Shown: positions 16,841 through 25,300, counted from the first letter of the stretch. The stretch: 43,709 bases of DNA from UKL13-2 sp031414695 (GCA_031414695.1 JANNWG010000049.1:1-43709); one strand, 5' to 3'. Made by a program: numbers and translations. The notes: a model not told the origin generated them from the sequence alone.

Positions 16841-17041
16841 ATGATGAAATATATTGTTGCACTACTACTTTTTATTGGCCCTTGGCTCATCTTTCTACTC
16901 GCCGCACAGTTCACCGGCGTGACCAATACCTTTGTGCTGGTACTGACGTTAATCGTGTCGGCGCTTGGATTTATGCTGCTGATTGGCAGAGGCGGCAAAG
17001 ACCGCAAGCCTGCAAGTGACAACAAAGATAAGCTTAGCTAG
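16841..17041 (+). CDS. Small two-segment membrane protein
   Basis: A 66-residue protein with two hydrophobic segments, about residues 3-22 and 27-47, and a polar lysine-rich tail (residues 50-66, ending KDKLS). It looks like a hairpin inner-membrane protein with both ends in the cytoplasm. No family is recognised. It lies between the DUF2461 gene and mobA, with a 6-bp gap to the mobA TTG start. The ribosome binding site is weak: its leader consists of the end of the 62-bp repeat. The hydrophobic pattern argues for a real gene. Confidence 0.55.
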   Translation: MMKYIVALLLFIGPWLIFLLAAQFTGVTNTFVLVLTLIVSALGFMLLIGRGGKDRKPASDNKDKLS

Positions 17042-17047
17042 TTCCGC

Positions 17048-17680
17048 TTGAACGTTGCTACCCCCACCATCACAGGTCTGATTTTGACCGGCGGTCGCGC
17101 CTTACGTATGTCAGCAACGGGTGAGCTTGATAAGGGTCTCGTCAGGGTGAATGGTGCAGCGCTAATTTCGCATGTCATTACGCGACTATCACCACAAGTC
17201 AATACCATCATCATCAATGCCAATCGACATTTGAGCGACTATGCCCAGTTTGGCTATACCGTGATTTCAGATGACGCTCCAAACCACTTTTTTGGCCCAC
17301 TTGCTGGGCTTAATGCGGTGATGAAAACTATAACGACTCCGTTGATAGCGGTCGTGCCGTGCGATGCGCCGCGGCTACCGCCAGATTTAGTAGCCCGACT
17401 CTCTGCCGCGATCAATAATACAAACGTTGACCTCGTATACGCCACTACATTAACGCAGGAGCAGCCCACATTTTTCGTACTAAAAACGACGCTCAGCGAA
17501 TCTTTAGCGACCTACCTGGCGAGCGGGCAGCGCAGTATTAAAGATTGGTTTATTACGCTCGGCACGTGTGCAGTCAGTGTTGGCTTCAATGCCCCAGCAG
17601 ATGCGGATGCGTTTACGAATCTCAATACCGCGGATGATATTTACGCCTTTGAGCAATCTTGCCGTTCCAACCATGCCTAA
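17048..17680 (+). CDS. mobA: Molybdenum cofactor guanylyltransferase
   Basis: MobA joins GMP from GTP to molybdopterin to give the MGD form used by DMSO reductase-family enzymes. The 210-residue Rossmann protein has the nucleotide loop LTGGRALRM (residues 13-21; the usual form is LAGGxSxRM, so Thr replaces Ala), DKGL at 27-30 with the conserved Asp-Lys, DDAPNHFFGPLAGL near 76-89, and PCDAPRLPPDL near 101. The TTG at 17048 is the start that places the loop correctly. Its end overlaps the next gene by 8 bp. Confidence 0.9.
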   Translation: MNVATPTITGLILTGGRALRMSATGELDKGLVRVNGAALISHVITRLSPQVNTIIINANRHLSDYAQFGYTVISDDAPNHFFGPLAGLNAVMKTITTPLIAVVPCDAPRLPPDLVARLSAAINNTNVDLVYATTLTQEQPTFFVLKTTLSESLATYLASGQRSIKDWFITLGTCAVSVGFNAPADADAFTNLNTADDIYAFEQSCRSNHA

Positions 17681-18248
17681 AAGCCGTCGTCATAGCAGAA
17701 AACTCACCTTTCGCCCGCCGTTACCACGACGCGCAATTGTTTGGTTTCCCATATTTGAAGATACCGAATTGAATGCGCGTATTGCGCGCTTTCGCGCGCT
17801 CTATGATCCGCTGCACACTAAATTAGCGCCGCATGTGGCGTTAGTTTTTCCGTTTCACGCCAATATGAGCGTCGCACAAATTGCTAGCCATGTTAGGCGC
17901 ACGCTCGCAGGCTGGCCGCTGATTCCGGTGACTTTTCATAATGTAGAAGGTGTCGCGGATAAATTTGTACTACTCATGTGTGAATTAAGGCGCGACGCCG
18001 TTATCGCACTGCACGATAAACTTTATCGCGGTGTGCTCAAACAATTTTTGCGCAACGATATGACATATCAGCCGCACATTACTCTTGGCGCAGGTGAAAC
18101 CTACGCAGACTACATTGCCATATTGGCAGACGCTGAGTTACTTTTTCGCGGCACCACAGCGGCAACATTACGCAACTTGGCGATCGTGACCTACCATGAT
18201 GATGGCCGCATCACGGTAGATGAAACCGTTACAATTGAACTCATATGA
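17673..18248 (+). CDS. 2H phosphoesterase (2'-5' RNA ligase-like) family protein
   Basis: A 191-residue protein from the ATG at 17673. It carries the two His-x-Ser/Thr-like motifs of the 2H superfamily: HVALVF near residue 51 (Ala in place of the usual Thr) and HITLGA near residue 131. Members hydrolyse or ligate 2'-5' phosphodiester or cyclic phosphate bonds in RNA or nucleotides. The first motif being H-x-A is a departure, since the hydroxyl residue normally helps hold the phosphate. It overlaps mobA by 8 bp and moeA by 4 bp (ATGA), so it is translationally coupled to cofactor genes on both sides. The basic N-terminus (KSRRHSRK) is unusual and could bind RNA. Confidence 0.75.
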   Translation: MPKSRRHSRKLTFRPPLPRRAIVWFPIFEDTELNARIARFRALYDPLHTKLAPHVALVFPFHANMSVAQIASHVRRTLAGWPLIPVTFHNVEGVADKFVLLMCELRRDAVIALHDKLYRGVLKQFLRNDMTYQPHITLGAGETYADYIAILADAELLFRGTTAATLRNLAIVTYHDDGRITVDETVTIELI

Positions 18249-19492
18249 ATTCACCTATCCCGCTCCACGATTACGATCCAAACGCTATGTCGGTAGATGA
18301 CGCGCGCGCGTTTATTAAAGCGTGGCTCAAGCCAATTCAAGACGTAGAGCGTTGTGCGCTTCGCGCTTCACTTGGTCGGGTTTTAGCGGAGGACATTGTC
18401 TCGCCCGTGAACGTACCCGCACATCGCAATTCCGCGATGGATGGCTGGGCAATACGAGTTGAAGATATTAGCGATCAACATACAACGCTAACTGAAATCG
18501 GCACAAGCTTTGCAGGTAAACCATTTACGGGTGAGATAAGCGTCAACGAGTGTGTGCGTATTTTTACCGGCGCAGTCATACCTGATGCACTCAATACCGT
18601 GGTTATGCAAGAACGCGTTACGCGGGCTGGCAATAAAATCACCGTACAGGGCGACACCAAGCTCGGTCAGCATGTTCGCCTTGCTGGAGAAGACTTAGCT
18701 AAAGGTGCCATCGCGTTATCAGCAGGCCAGCTTCTGCGCCCGGCAGAGTTAGGCTTGATTGCCTCACTTGGGCTTAGTGACGTCACGGTCTATCGGCCAC
18801 TCCGCGTAGCGTTTTTTTCCACTGGGGACGAGCTGGTACAAATTGGTGAGCCACTCGGTGCAGGCCAACTCTACGATTCTAATCGCTATACGCTTCACGG
18901 CATGTTGACGCGCATGGGTATTGAAATTATTGATTTAGGCGTGGTGGCCGATGACCCCGCGCAACTTAAGAACATGTTTATTCAAGCCGCAGCTAGCGCG
19001 GATGTTGTTATTACCTCAGGTGGCGTATCGGTCGGCGAGGCTGACTATGTAAAACCGATATTGGCCGAATTGGGCGAAGTGGTGTTTTGGAAAATCGCGA
19101 TGAAGCCTGGCCGGCCGCTCGCTTATGGTAAGATTAGCAACGCGCATTTCTTTGGCTTGCCGGGTAATCCAGTTAGTGTGATGGCGACGTTTTATCAATT
19201 TGTGCGCGAGGCGTTGTTGATATTGCAAGGAGTCACGCCGCTACCTGTGCAACCGCTTTTCAAAGCTGTATGCACAACAGCAATCAAAAAAATCCCCGGC
19301 CGTACTGAATTTCAGCGCGGCGTTTTATTCCTTGATGATGGCATCTGGAAAGTACGCACGACAGGCGAGCAAGGCTCTGGCATTTTGAAATCAATGTCAT
19401 CTGCAAATTGCTTTATCATGCTCAATGATGACGTCGGCAATGTTGCTGCGGGAAGTGAAGTGGACGTGCAATTGTTAGAAGGCATCATTTAA
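18245..19492 (+). CDS. moeA: Molybdopterin molybdenumtransferase
   Basis: MoeA inserts molybdate into adenylylated molybdopterin. The 415-residue protein shows all domains: N-terminal PVNVPAHRNSAMDGWA near residues 57-72, the IFTGAVIPDALNTVVMQE block near 105-122, the MPT-binding core with FFSTGDELV near 195, DSNRYTL near 216, VITSGGVSVGEADYVK near 260, and MKPGRPLAYG plus FGLPGNPVSVM near 290-315. The start overlaps the stop of the 2H gene (ATGA), and its stop overlaps the aat start (TAATG). So the molybdenum genes and the N-degron genes probably share a transcript. Confidence 0.95.
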   Translation: MNSPIPLHDYDPNAMSVDDARAFIKAWLKPIQDVERCALRASLGRVLAEDIVSPVNVPAHRNSAMDGWAIRVEDISDQHTTLTEIGTSFAGKPFTGEISVNECVRIFTGAVIPDALNTVVMQERVTRAGNKITVQGDTKLGQHVRLAGEDLAKGAIALSAGQLLRPAELGLIASLGLSDVTVYRPLRVAFFSTGDELVQIGEPLGAGQLYDSNRYTLHGMLTRMGIEIIDLGVVADDPAQLKNMFIQAAASADVVITSGGVSVGEADYVKPILAELGEVVFWKIAMKPGRPLAYGKISNAHFFGLPGNPVSVMATFYQFVREALLILQGVTPLPVQPLFKAVCTTAIKKIPGRTEFQRGVLFLDDGIWKVRTTGEQGSGILKSMSSANCFIMLNDDVGNVAAGSEVDVQLLEGII

Positions 19493-20196
19493 TGATTCCG
19501 TGGATCACTCGTGGCGCGCGTTTCCCCAGCCCGAATACGGCGCTGGTAGAGCCTGACGGCCTGCTCTGCGCGGGTGGTGACTTAAAGCCAGAAACGATTA
19601 TCAGCGCGTATAGCCAAGGCATTTACCCTTGGTTTTCAAATGGGCAACCGATTTTATGGTGGACGCCTGATCCGCGCATGGTGCTTTTCCCCAATGAATT
19701 TAGGTACGCTAAATCATTAGCGAAAACGATGCGTCAACAAAAGTTTGAGGTGCGATTTGATACCGCGTTTCGCGCAGTCATCGAAGGCTGCGCTGCGCCA
19801 CGAGAAGCTGATGGCGGCACTTGGATCGTGAATGAAATACAAGATGCTTACACAGCACTTCATAAAATGGGCTACGCGCACTCGGCTGAAAGCTGGCGCG
19901 ATGGTAAGCTCGTCGGTGGGCTTTATGGCGTGGCGATAGGTCGCGTGTTTTTTGGTGAATCCATGTTTGCCCGCGAGACAGATGCCTCTAAAGTCGCCTT
20001 TGCAACCTTAGTACAAAAATTAACCCGCGATGGCTTTATGGTCATCGACTGTCAGCAACAAACTAAACACTTAGCCAGCTTTGGCGCACGCCCCATCTCA
20101 CGCGCAAATTTCTTGCAACACTTGCAAGATTGTATTAACGTAAACGATCCTATTTCGGTATGGTCTAGCGTGAACGCCACAAACCAACATGTCTAA
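19492..20196 (+). CDS. aat: Leucyl/phenylalanyl-tRNA-protein transferase
   Basis: Aat adds Leu or Phe from charged tRNA to proteins with N-terminal Lys or Arg, marking them for ClpS/ClpAP. In 234 residues: the N-terminal FPSPNTALVEPDGLLCAGGDL, YSQGIYPWF near 43, WWTPDPRMVL near 55, and the core SAESWRDGKLVGGLYGVAIG and FFGESMF blocks. The length matches the family. It begins on the A of the moeA stop and overlaps bpt by 8 bp. Neither clpS nor clpA is in the window. Confidence 0.96.
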   Translation: MIPWITRGARFPSPNTALVEPDGLLCAGGDLKPETIISAYSQGIYPWFSNGQPILWWTPDPRMVLFPNEFRYAKSLAKTMRQQKFEVRFDTAFRAVIEGCAAPREADGGTWIVNEIQDAYTALHKMGYAHSAESWRDGKLVGGLYGVAIGRVFFGESMFARETDASKVAFATLVQKLTRDGFMVIDCQQQTKHLASFGARPISRANFLQHLQDCINVNDPISVWSSVNATNQHV

Positions 20197-20944
20197 ACTC
20201 AACGAACTACCCTACAGCCAGCTTCACCAACTGCAGTTCTACGCCACAGCACCCTATCCGTGCAGCTATTTGCCGGGCAGACTCGCCCGCTCGCAGGTGG
20301 CAACTCCCAGCTATTTAATCGACACCAATACCTACGGCGAGCTGGTCAATGCAGGCTTTCGACGTAGCGGCGCTTTTACTTATCGGCCACTATGCGACCA
20401 TTGCCAAGCCTGTGTGCCGGTGCGCGTTGTCGTCGCTGCGTTTACGCCCAATCGTAGTCAGCGCCGTGTGAGCGTGCGCCACAGCGCACTCAACGTGCGC
20501 GTGACCGACCTTAGATTTTCACAAGAACACTATGGACTCTATCGACGCTACCAATCAAGCCGTCATCACGGCGGCGGCATGGATCACGATTCACGCGAAC
20601 AATACTCACATTTTTTATTGCAAAGTAATGTCAACACGCGTCTTATCGAATTCCGCGAACACGGCGTCTTAAAAATAGTTTCTATTGTTGATGAGCTCAA
20701 AGATGGTCTGTCATCGGTCTATACCTTCTTCGACCCAATGGACAAACACGCTAGCTACGGCACCTACTCCGTTCTCTGGCAAATCGCAGAAGCCAAACTA
20801 CGCAAACACGCTTATGTGTATCTAGGCTACTGGATTCGCGATAGCCGCAAGATGAACTACAAGGCAAATTTTCAGCCGATTGAGGGGCTGGTGGGTGGGA
20901 GCTGGGGGCTTATTGAGGAGGAAGCGAAAGCCGCAAGAACATAA
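20189..20944 (+). CDS. bpt: Aspartate/glutamate leucyltransferase
   Basis: Bpt moves leucine from tRNA to N-terminal Asp or Glu, the second bacterial N-degron transferase. The 251-residue protein has the N-terminal YPCSYLPGRLARSQ with the conserved Cys near 24, the Cys-rich CDHCQAC near residue 70 and the VFTFFDP-like block (here VYTFFDPMDKHASYGTYSVL) before the YLGYWIRDSRKMNYK motif. It is an ATE-fold relative of eukaryotic arginyl transferase. The 8-bp overlap with aat fits coupling. The neighbour pairing is the typical one in proteobacteria. Confidence 0.95.
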   Translation: MSKLNELPYSQLHQLQFYATAPYPCSYLPGRLARSQVATPSYLIDTNTYGELVNAGFRRSGAFTYRPLCDHCQACVPVRVVVAAFTPNRSQRRVSVRHSALNVRVTDLRFSQEHYGLYRRYQSSRHHGGGMDHDSREQYSHFLLQSNVNTRLIEFREHGVLKIVSIVDELKDGLSSVYTFFDPMDKHASYGTYSVLWQIAEAKLRKHAYVYLGYWIRDSRKMNYKANFQPIEGLVGGSWGLIEEEAKAART

Positions 20945-21015
20945 CAAAGACACAATATTGCTATTTTTTAAAATTAAATTACTTCTATCATTTCTTTGTT
21001 AAACAAAAAAACAGC

Positions 21016-21702
21016 ATGCCAAAACTCTTTGATGCCATTGCAAAACTAAACAGTGTTTTGTTCTTATGCCTACTTCTTATTTCAATATTTGCTGTTTCAT
21101 TCATATTTTTTGATAACAACAGATGGCGTAATCGCGGCGCAGTTGAAGTACGAGAGAGTGCCTCTCCTAATGAGCCTGCAATGCTTCTTAATGTCGAGCG
21201 TCTTGAGTCCATCTTAGGTGCAAACACTCAAATGATTCGGCTAACGACAGAGGGGAAATCAGAAAAATTTTCTTCTGGAGGAAATGACAACCAGATAAGA
21301 AATATTCTTTTTTTGACTGGGAAAGAGAAAGAAGCACGCTGGCTGTTTGCTGATCACAAGCGACTGATACTTAACGTCTCGCAACTGCGAGATGAGCGCC
21401 GTGACTTAATTGAATCGCCGACAAAAGCACTTTATTTTGAATTTGTTGAGGTTGACAACAATAATGATGGCAAGCTAACTGCTTCAGACTCGATCAACAT
21501 TGCATTGACACAACCAGATGGAACTGGCTTTTTGGAAATACTCAAAAATATAAATCGTGTGCATTCTCACGATATTCTCGACAAAGAATTTCTTTCAATC
21601 GTTTATCAAAAAAGCAACACAATTAGACACGCAAAATTCACTATCAAATCTAGAAAGCTAGTAGTTGACCAGCAAATTCTAGCGTTACCAAACAAGATTT
21701 GA
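21016..21702 (+). CDS. Unknown single-pass membrane protein with an EF-hand-like loop
   Basis: A 228-residue protein that I cannot assign. Residues 13-32 are strongly hydrophobic and form a transmembrane anchor or uncleaved signal; the rest should be periplasmic. At residues 147-158 the loop DNNNDGKLTASD has acidic or Asn residues at positions 1, 3, 5 and 12 and Gly at 6, as in EF-hand calcium loops. The surrounding sequence is mixed alpha/beta and polar. Codons are visibly richer in A and T than those of bpt and pyrD on each side, which suggests a later arrival. It sits alone: 71 bp after bpt and 53 bp before pyrD. Confidence 0.65.
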   Translation: MPKLFDAIAKLNSVLFLCLLLISIFAVSFIFFDNNRWRNRGAVEVRESASPNEPAMLLNVERLESILGANTQMIRLTTEGKSEKFSSGGNDNQIRNILFLTGKEKEARWLFADHKRLILNVSQLRDERRDLIESPTKALYFEFVEVDNNNDGKLTASDSINIALTQPDGTGFLEILKNINRVHSHDILDKEFLSIVYQKSNTIRHAKFTIKSRKLVVDQQILALPNKI

Positions 21703-21755
21703 TTACGCTATTCAGATAGTAAAATCACCCATCGTCACCTGTAAAAGCCTCCTCA

Positions 21756-22781
21756 ATGTTTCCCCTCTCATCGCTCTACCCCCTAGCCCGCCACGCACTA
21801 TTCAAACTTGACCCTGAAGTCGCACACGACTTAGCGCTTGGCAGCATGCGGAAAATGCAAAGTCTCCATTTGACGGGTGTTTTCGGGAAAAAAGTGCTGA
21901 AACCGCTCTCTCTACTTGGACTTTCATTTGATAACGCAGTGGGGTTAGCCGCGGGCTTGGATAAAAACGGCGAATACATTGATGCGCTGGCCTCCCTTGG
22001 GTTTGGTTTTATCGAAGTCGGCACCGTGACGCCACGCGCGCAACCTGGCAACCCAAAGCCGCGCATGTTTCGCTTGACTGAACACGATGCGCTGATCAAT
22101 CGCTTGGGATTTAACAATGGCGGGCTTGAGCAATTTTTAGCTAACGTGCAACGTGCAAAATACAAGGGCGTGTTGGGTCTAAACATTGGCAAAAATTTTG
22201 ATACGCCAAATGATAAAGCGGTTGATGACTATCTCATTTGCCTGCGTGGCGTATATCCGCATGCGTCTTATGTGACGGTCAATATTTCCTCACCGAACAC
22301 CAAAGGCTTACGCGATTTGCAGGCCACGGCGGCGCTGGAAAATTTATTGTCCACACTCAAAGCCGAGCAAACCAAGCTTGCAAAGAAACATAAAAAGACC
22401 GTACCACTATTATTAAAAATTGCGCCCGACTTGAGCTTAAGTGAAATTAAAGATATTGCGACGCTACTACTGCAATATGGTTTTGAGGGTGCCGTGGCGA
22501 CCAACACCACAATCTCACGCGACGCGGTGCGCGGCCACGCGCATGAGAAAGAAGCGGGCGGCTTATCAGGCAAACCTGTGTTCTCGCCCTCAACCGAAGT
22601 GTTGCGGCAGCTAGTGAAAGCGCTGAAAGGGAATATTCCCGTTATTGGTGTGGGCGGCATCATGTCGGCCAATGATGCGAAGCTCAAAATGGATGCGGGT
22701 GCATCGCTGGTGCAAATTTATACCGGCTTTATTTACAAAGGCCCACAGCTTATCAGCGATTGTGCAAAGGCAATTGGCTAA
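21756..22781 (+). CDS. pyrD: Dihydroorotate dehydrogenase, quinone-linked class 2
   Basis: PyrD oxidises dihydroorotate to orotate in pyrimidine synthesis and gives electrons to ubiquinone at the inner membrane. The 341-residue protein has the N-terminal class 2 helices (residues 1-40) that take up quinone, GLAAGLDKNG near 66, the FGFIEVGTVTP block near 85, NRLGFNNGG near 112, NISSPNTKGLRDLQ near 174 with the catalytic Ser, and the FMN phosphate site VGGIMSANDA near 300. Its stop overlaps the start of the ferredoxin gene (TAATG). Confidence 0.96.
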   Translation: MFPLSSLYPLARHALFKLDPEVAHDLALGSMRKMQSLHLTGVFGKKVLKPLSLLGLSFDNAVGLAAGLDKNGEYIDALASLGFGFIEVGTVTPRAQPGNPKPRMFRLTEHDALINRLGFNNGGLEQFLANVQRAKYKGVLGLNIGKNFDTPNDKAVDDYLICLRGVYPHASYVTVNISSPNTKGLRDLQATAALENLLSTLKAEQTKLAKKHKKTVPLLLKIAPDLSLSEIKDIATLLLQYGFEGAVATNTTISRDAVRGHAHEKEAGGLSGKPVFSPSTEVLRQLVKALKGNIPVIGVGGIMSANDAKLKMDAGASLVQIYTGFIYKGPQLISDCAKAIG

Positions 22782-23320
22782 TGCAGTTGGCTGAAAAAGT
22801 AGATGCGCTGTTGCCGCAAACACAATGCACCAAGTGCGGCTACTTGGGCTGTATGCCCTACGCCGAAGCGATAGCAAATGACGCCGCACCGATTAACCGT
22901 TGTCCTCCAGGCGGAGACGCTGGTATTGCCAAACTAGCAGCGCTACTTAATCAACCGATTGTGCCGCTAGATTTAACCTGCGGCGCGCACATGCCGCATC
23001 GTGTGGCGTTTATTGATGAAGATGTTTGCATTGGCTGCGCGAAATGTTTGAAGCCATGCCCAACTGACGCAATTCTAGGTGCGAATAAATTTATGCATAG
23101 CGTGCTGCCGCAACTTTGCACTGCATGCGAGCTGTGCATCCCAGCATGTCCAGTGGATTGCATCACCATGATTGACGATGCCAGATACCCTGCAATGATG
23201 CCGCGTGATGAAGCACGTCAACGCTTTAACTTTCACAACATGCGTTTTGCGCGTGAGGTAGATGAGCGCGCAACCCGATTAGCGGCAATTGAAAAGATGG
23301 CGTTACAACAACATGGCTGA
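22781..23320 (+). CDS. rsxB: RnfB/RsxB-like iron-sulphur protein
   Basis: A 179-residue protein with, first, an Fe4S4 'Fes' domain (CTKCGYLGC and RCPPGGDAG, residues 15-47) and then two 4Fe-4S ferredoxin motifs (CIGCAKCLKPCP near 80-91 and CTACELCIPACP near 110-121). This is the layout of RnfB, the electron-entry subunit of the Rnf/Rsx complex, but the N-terminal membrane anchor of full RnfB is missing, and no rnfA, C, D, G or E is beside it. Such standalone genes next to nth are frequent in betaproteobacteria. A role as an electron donor, perhaps to the nth cluster, is only inferred. The ATG at 22781 overlaps the pyrD stop; its end overlaps nth by 8 bp. Confidence 0.85.
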   Translation: MQLAEKVDALLPQTQCTKCGYLGCMPYAEAIANDAAPINRCPPGGDAGIAKLAALLNQPIVPLDLTCGAHMPHRVAFIDEDVCIGCAKCLKPCPTDAILGANKFMHSVLPQLCTACELCIPACPVDCITMIDDARYPAMMPRDEARQRFNFHNMRFAREVDERATRLAAIEKMALQQHG

Positions 23321-23984
23321 AGCTATTCTCATGAAGCCGGAAGCGCGCCATGCGTTTTTTCAGCGCCTACAAGCCATTGATCCTGCTCCGAAATCTGATT
23401 TGGAATATTCGAGCACATTCGAATTACTGATTGCGGTTATTTTATCCGCGCAGACGACGGATAAAGCCGTCAATATTGCCACCGCAAAATTATTCCCCAA
23501 AGCTAACACGCCCAAAAAAATCCTCAAACTCGGCGAAGAAAAGCTCATCCCCTGCATTCAAACCATCGGTCTTTATCGCAGCAAAGCTAAGAACGTAATC
23601 GCTACCTGCCAGTTACTCATTGACAATCACAACGGCGAAGTGCCATCCACGCGCGAAGCGCTCGAAGCACTTCCCGGCGTGGGCCGCAAGACGGCAAATG
23701 TAGTACTCAATATTGCCTTCGGCGAACTTACGATGGCGGTGGATACACATATATTTCGCGTCAGCAATCGCATGGGCATGGCACCAGGCAAGGATGTGGT
23801 GGCGGTAGAGATGAAGCTAATGAAAAATGTGCCGACTGAATTTATGCAGTACGCGCATCACTGGCTGATACTGCATGGACGCTACACTTGCATCGCACGC
23901 AAACCAAAATGCGGTGAATGTGCTGTTTACGATTTGTGTGGGTTTAAGAAAAAAACTTTTTTTGCTACAGATGAACTCAGATAA
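23313..23984 (+). CDS. nth: Endonuclease III
   Basis: Nth removes oxidised pyrimidines and cuts the resulting abasic site in base excision repair. From the ATG at 23313 it has 223 residues, slightly longer than the E. coli protein. Seen are the FELLIAVILSAQTTD block, the helix-hairpin-helix LPGVGRKTANVV with the catalytic Lys, VDTHIFRV with the catalytic Asp, and the cluster C-x6-C-x2-C-x5-C at the C-terminus (CIARKPKCGECAVYDLC). An ATG six codons on is a possible alternative start. The gene overlaps the ferredoxin gene by 8 bp. Confidence 0.95.
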   Translation: MAEAILMKPEARHAFFQRLQAIDPAPKSDLEYSSTFELLIAVILSAQTTDKAVNIATAKLFPKANTPKKILKLGEEKLIPCIQTIGLYRSKAKNVIATCQLLIDNHNGEVPSTREALEALPGVGRKTANVVLNIAFGELTMAVDTHIFRVSNRMGMAPGKDVVAVEMKLMKNVPTEFMQYAHHWLILHGRYTCIARKPKCGECAVYDLCGFKKKTFFATDELR

Positions 23985-24085
23985 AAACGGATAAGGTCAA
24001 AGGCGTTTTTTGTGTTTTCATTATGGCTATTGCCACATCATATTTTTTGTTGAGTGCGCTTTTTTTCAAACGACAGCTGCATGGC

Positions 24086-24236
24086 TCCTCCCTTTGAAAA
24101 AGCATGTCCTGAGTATGTCGAAGGGGGAGGTTGGGAGGGATTGCGGTGTTGATAGTAAATCTAGCTCGCAAGCTGCAAACGTTGTGAAGAACTTAACGCC
24201 ACGCAATCCCCACTAGCTCCCCTTTTTCAAAGGGGA
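24086..24236. repeat. Inverted-repeat element with a nested REP-like insert
   Basis: In the 405-bp gap between nth and the DUF1841 gene. The left arm CTCCTCCCTTTGAAAAAG (24086-24102 region) continues after 24123 as GGGGGAGGTTGGGAGGGATT; the right arm 24203-24236, read in reverse, runs CTCCCCTTTGAAAAAGGGG...ATTGCG. The two match well once 20 bases (24103-24122) are taken out of the left arm. Those 20 bases contain the TCCTGAG...GTCGAA words of the other repeat family. The rest of the gap, 23985-24085 and 24237-24389, is AT-rich and shows no gene. Confidence 0.7.
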
Positions 24237-24389
24237 GAACTGGTGGTGGTGGTTTGCAAAATTTAATTTGAATCTTAGATAGGCCCTTCCCATTAGAGAA
24301 TAGTTGGGGGATTTGAACACTTTCATTGCCCACCATTATTTTCAATCATTTTTCTTAGCGCATAATTTTCAACAACCCATTCACTCAGC

Positions 24390-24812
24390 ATGTTTAATCC
24401 CACCCGCGATCAAGCGCGCGATTTTTTCTTTGATAGTTGGCGCAAATATCGCCACGGTCAACCGCTCACCGCACTCGAGAGTGTTGCTGCAGAACTCATC
24501 GCCGCACATCCCGAATATCACACGGTACTAGACAATCGAGACAAATATGTTGACCGTGATTACAGACCAGAGGCGGGGGATACTAACCCGTTTTTGCATC
24601 TCTCGATGCATCTCTCAATACGCGAGCAAGTCTCTATTGATCAGCCGCAAGGGGTACGCGCCACGCAAATAAGATTGACTGAAAAACTAGGCAATTCCCT
24701 AGAGGCAGAACACATCATGATGGATTGTTTAGCCGAGATGATTTGGCATGCACAGCGGCATCGCACAGCACCAGATCCGCAGCTGTACTTAGACTGTTTG
24801 GCAAAAAAATGA
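24390..24812 (+). CDS. DUF1841 family protein
   Basis: A 140-residue soluble protein typical of beta- and gammaproteobacteria. The family blocks are present: an N-terminal MFNPTRDQARDFFFDSW, LTALESVAAELIAAHPEYH near residues 27-45, the FLHLSMHLSIREQ block near 67-79 and the C-terminal IWHAQR. It has a conserved His pattern (HLSMHLS and the C-terminal HAQRH), so a metal may be bound, but no function is proven. It follows nth and the repeat element, in the usual betaproteobacterial position. Confidence 0.88.
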   Translation: MFNPTRDQARDFFFDSWRKYRHGQPLTALESVAAELIAAHPEYHTVLDNRDKYVDRDYRPEAGDTNPFLHLSMHLSIREQVSIDQPQGVRATQIRLTEKLGNSLEAEHIMMDCLAEMIWHAQRHRTAPDPQLYLDCLAKK

Positions 24813-24894
24813 ATTCCTATCATCGATTTTGAAATTTATATTTATTGCTTTATTGGTAAGCCGCATTAAGAATACGATTTGTAACGAATAGCAA

Positions 24895-24924
24895 AAATAG
24901 TGACAAAAAAATTTCACACTATTT
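24895..24924. promoter_or_regulatory. Inverted repeat ahead of the lipoprotein gene
   Basis: A perfect 8-bp inverted repeat, AAATAGTG and CACTATTT, with a 14-base AT-rich centre, 41 bp before the ATG of the lipoprotein. It may be an operator; as a transcript end for the DUF1841 gene it lacks a GC-rich stem. Confidence 0.35.
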
Positions 24925-24964
24925 ATCATTCACAAAAAAATCTTACTCAACTACCTAAGGCTAT

Positions 24965-25288
24965 ATGAAAAAAATTATCGTCGCTTCAGCTGCATCACTA
25001 TGCATTGCCTTTCTCGCTGGCTGTGCAACACCTACTGTTGTACAAACACGTCAAGCGCAAGACGAAACCTTGAATTGCACGCAGCTTAAAGCCGCCTATG
25101 CCGAAGCCGAAAGCTATGAAACCAAGGCACGCGATGAGCGTGGTGTGACCGGTAAAAACGCCGCTGCTGTATTGTTATTTTGGCCAGCATTGGTTGGCAC
25201 ATATTTGAATACTGATGACGCGATCAAGGCAGCACGCGAGCGTAAAGAGCATTTGAATCGCATTATGGTTGGCAAAAAATGTAGCTAA
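24965..25288 (+). CDS. Small lipoprotein of unknown function
   Basis: A 107-residue protein with a classic lipoprotein signal: KK near the start, a hydrophobic core, and the lipobox LAGC with Cys20. The mature part has a helical stretch with conserved-looking Ala and Glu (residues 40-55), a short hydrophobic segment LLFWPALVGTYLN (about 70-83), and a C-terminal basic helix ending KKCS. Small helical lipoproteins of this type are widespread, but I recognise no named family. It is a single gene ended by the palindromic terminator at 25301. Confidence 0.75.
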   Translation: MKKIIVASAASLCIAFLAGCATPTVVQTRQAQDETLNCTQLKAAYAEAESYETKARDERGVTGKNAAAVLLFWPALVGTYLNTDDAIKAARERKEHLNRIMVGKKCS

Positions 25289-25300
25289 GTTAGCTTAGCC

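Noticed and set aside
22781..23320. A full Rnf complex operon
   Set aside because: Only an RnfB-like protein without the membrane anchor is present; pyrD and nth flank it.
23985..24389. A possible CRISPR or tRNA in the nth / DUF1841 gap
   Set aside because: The repeats are inverted and not regularly spaced, and no tRNA-like cloverleaf with a T-loop motif is present.
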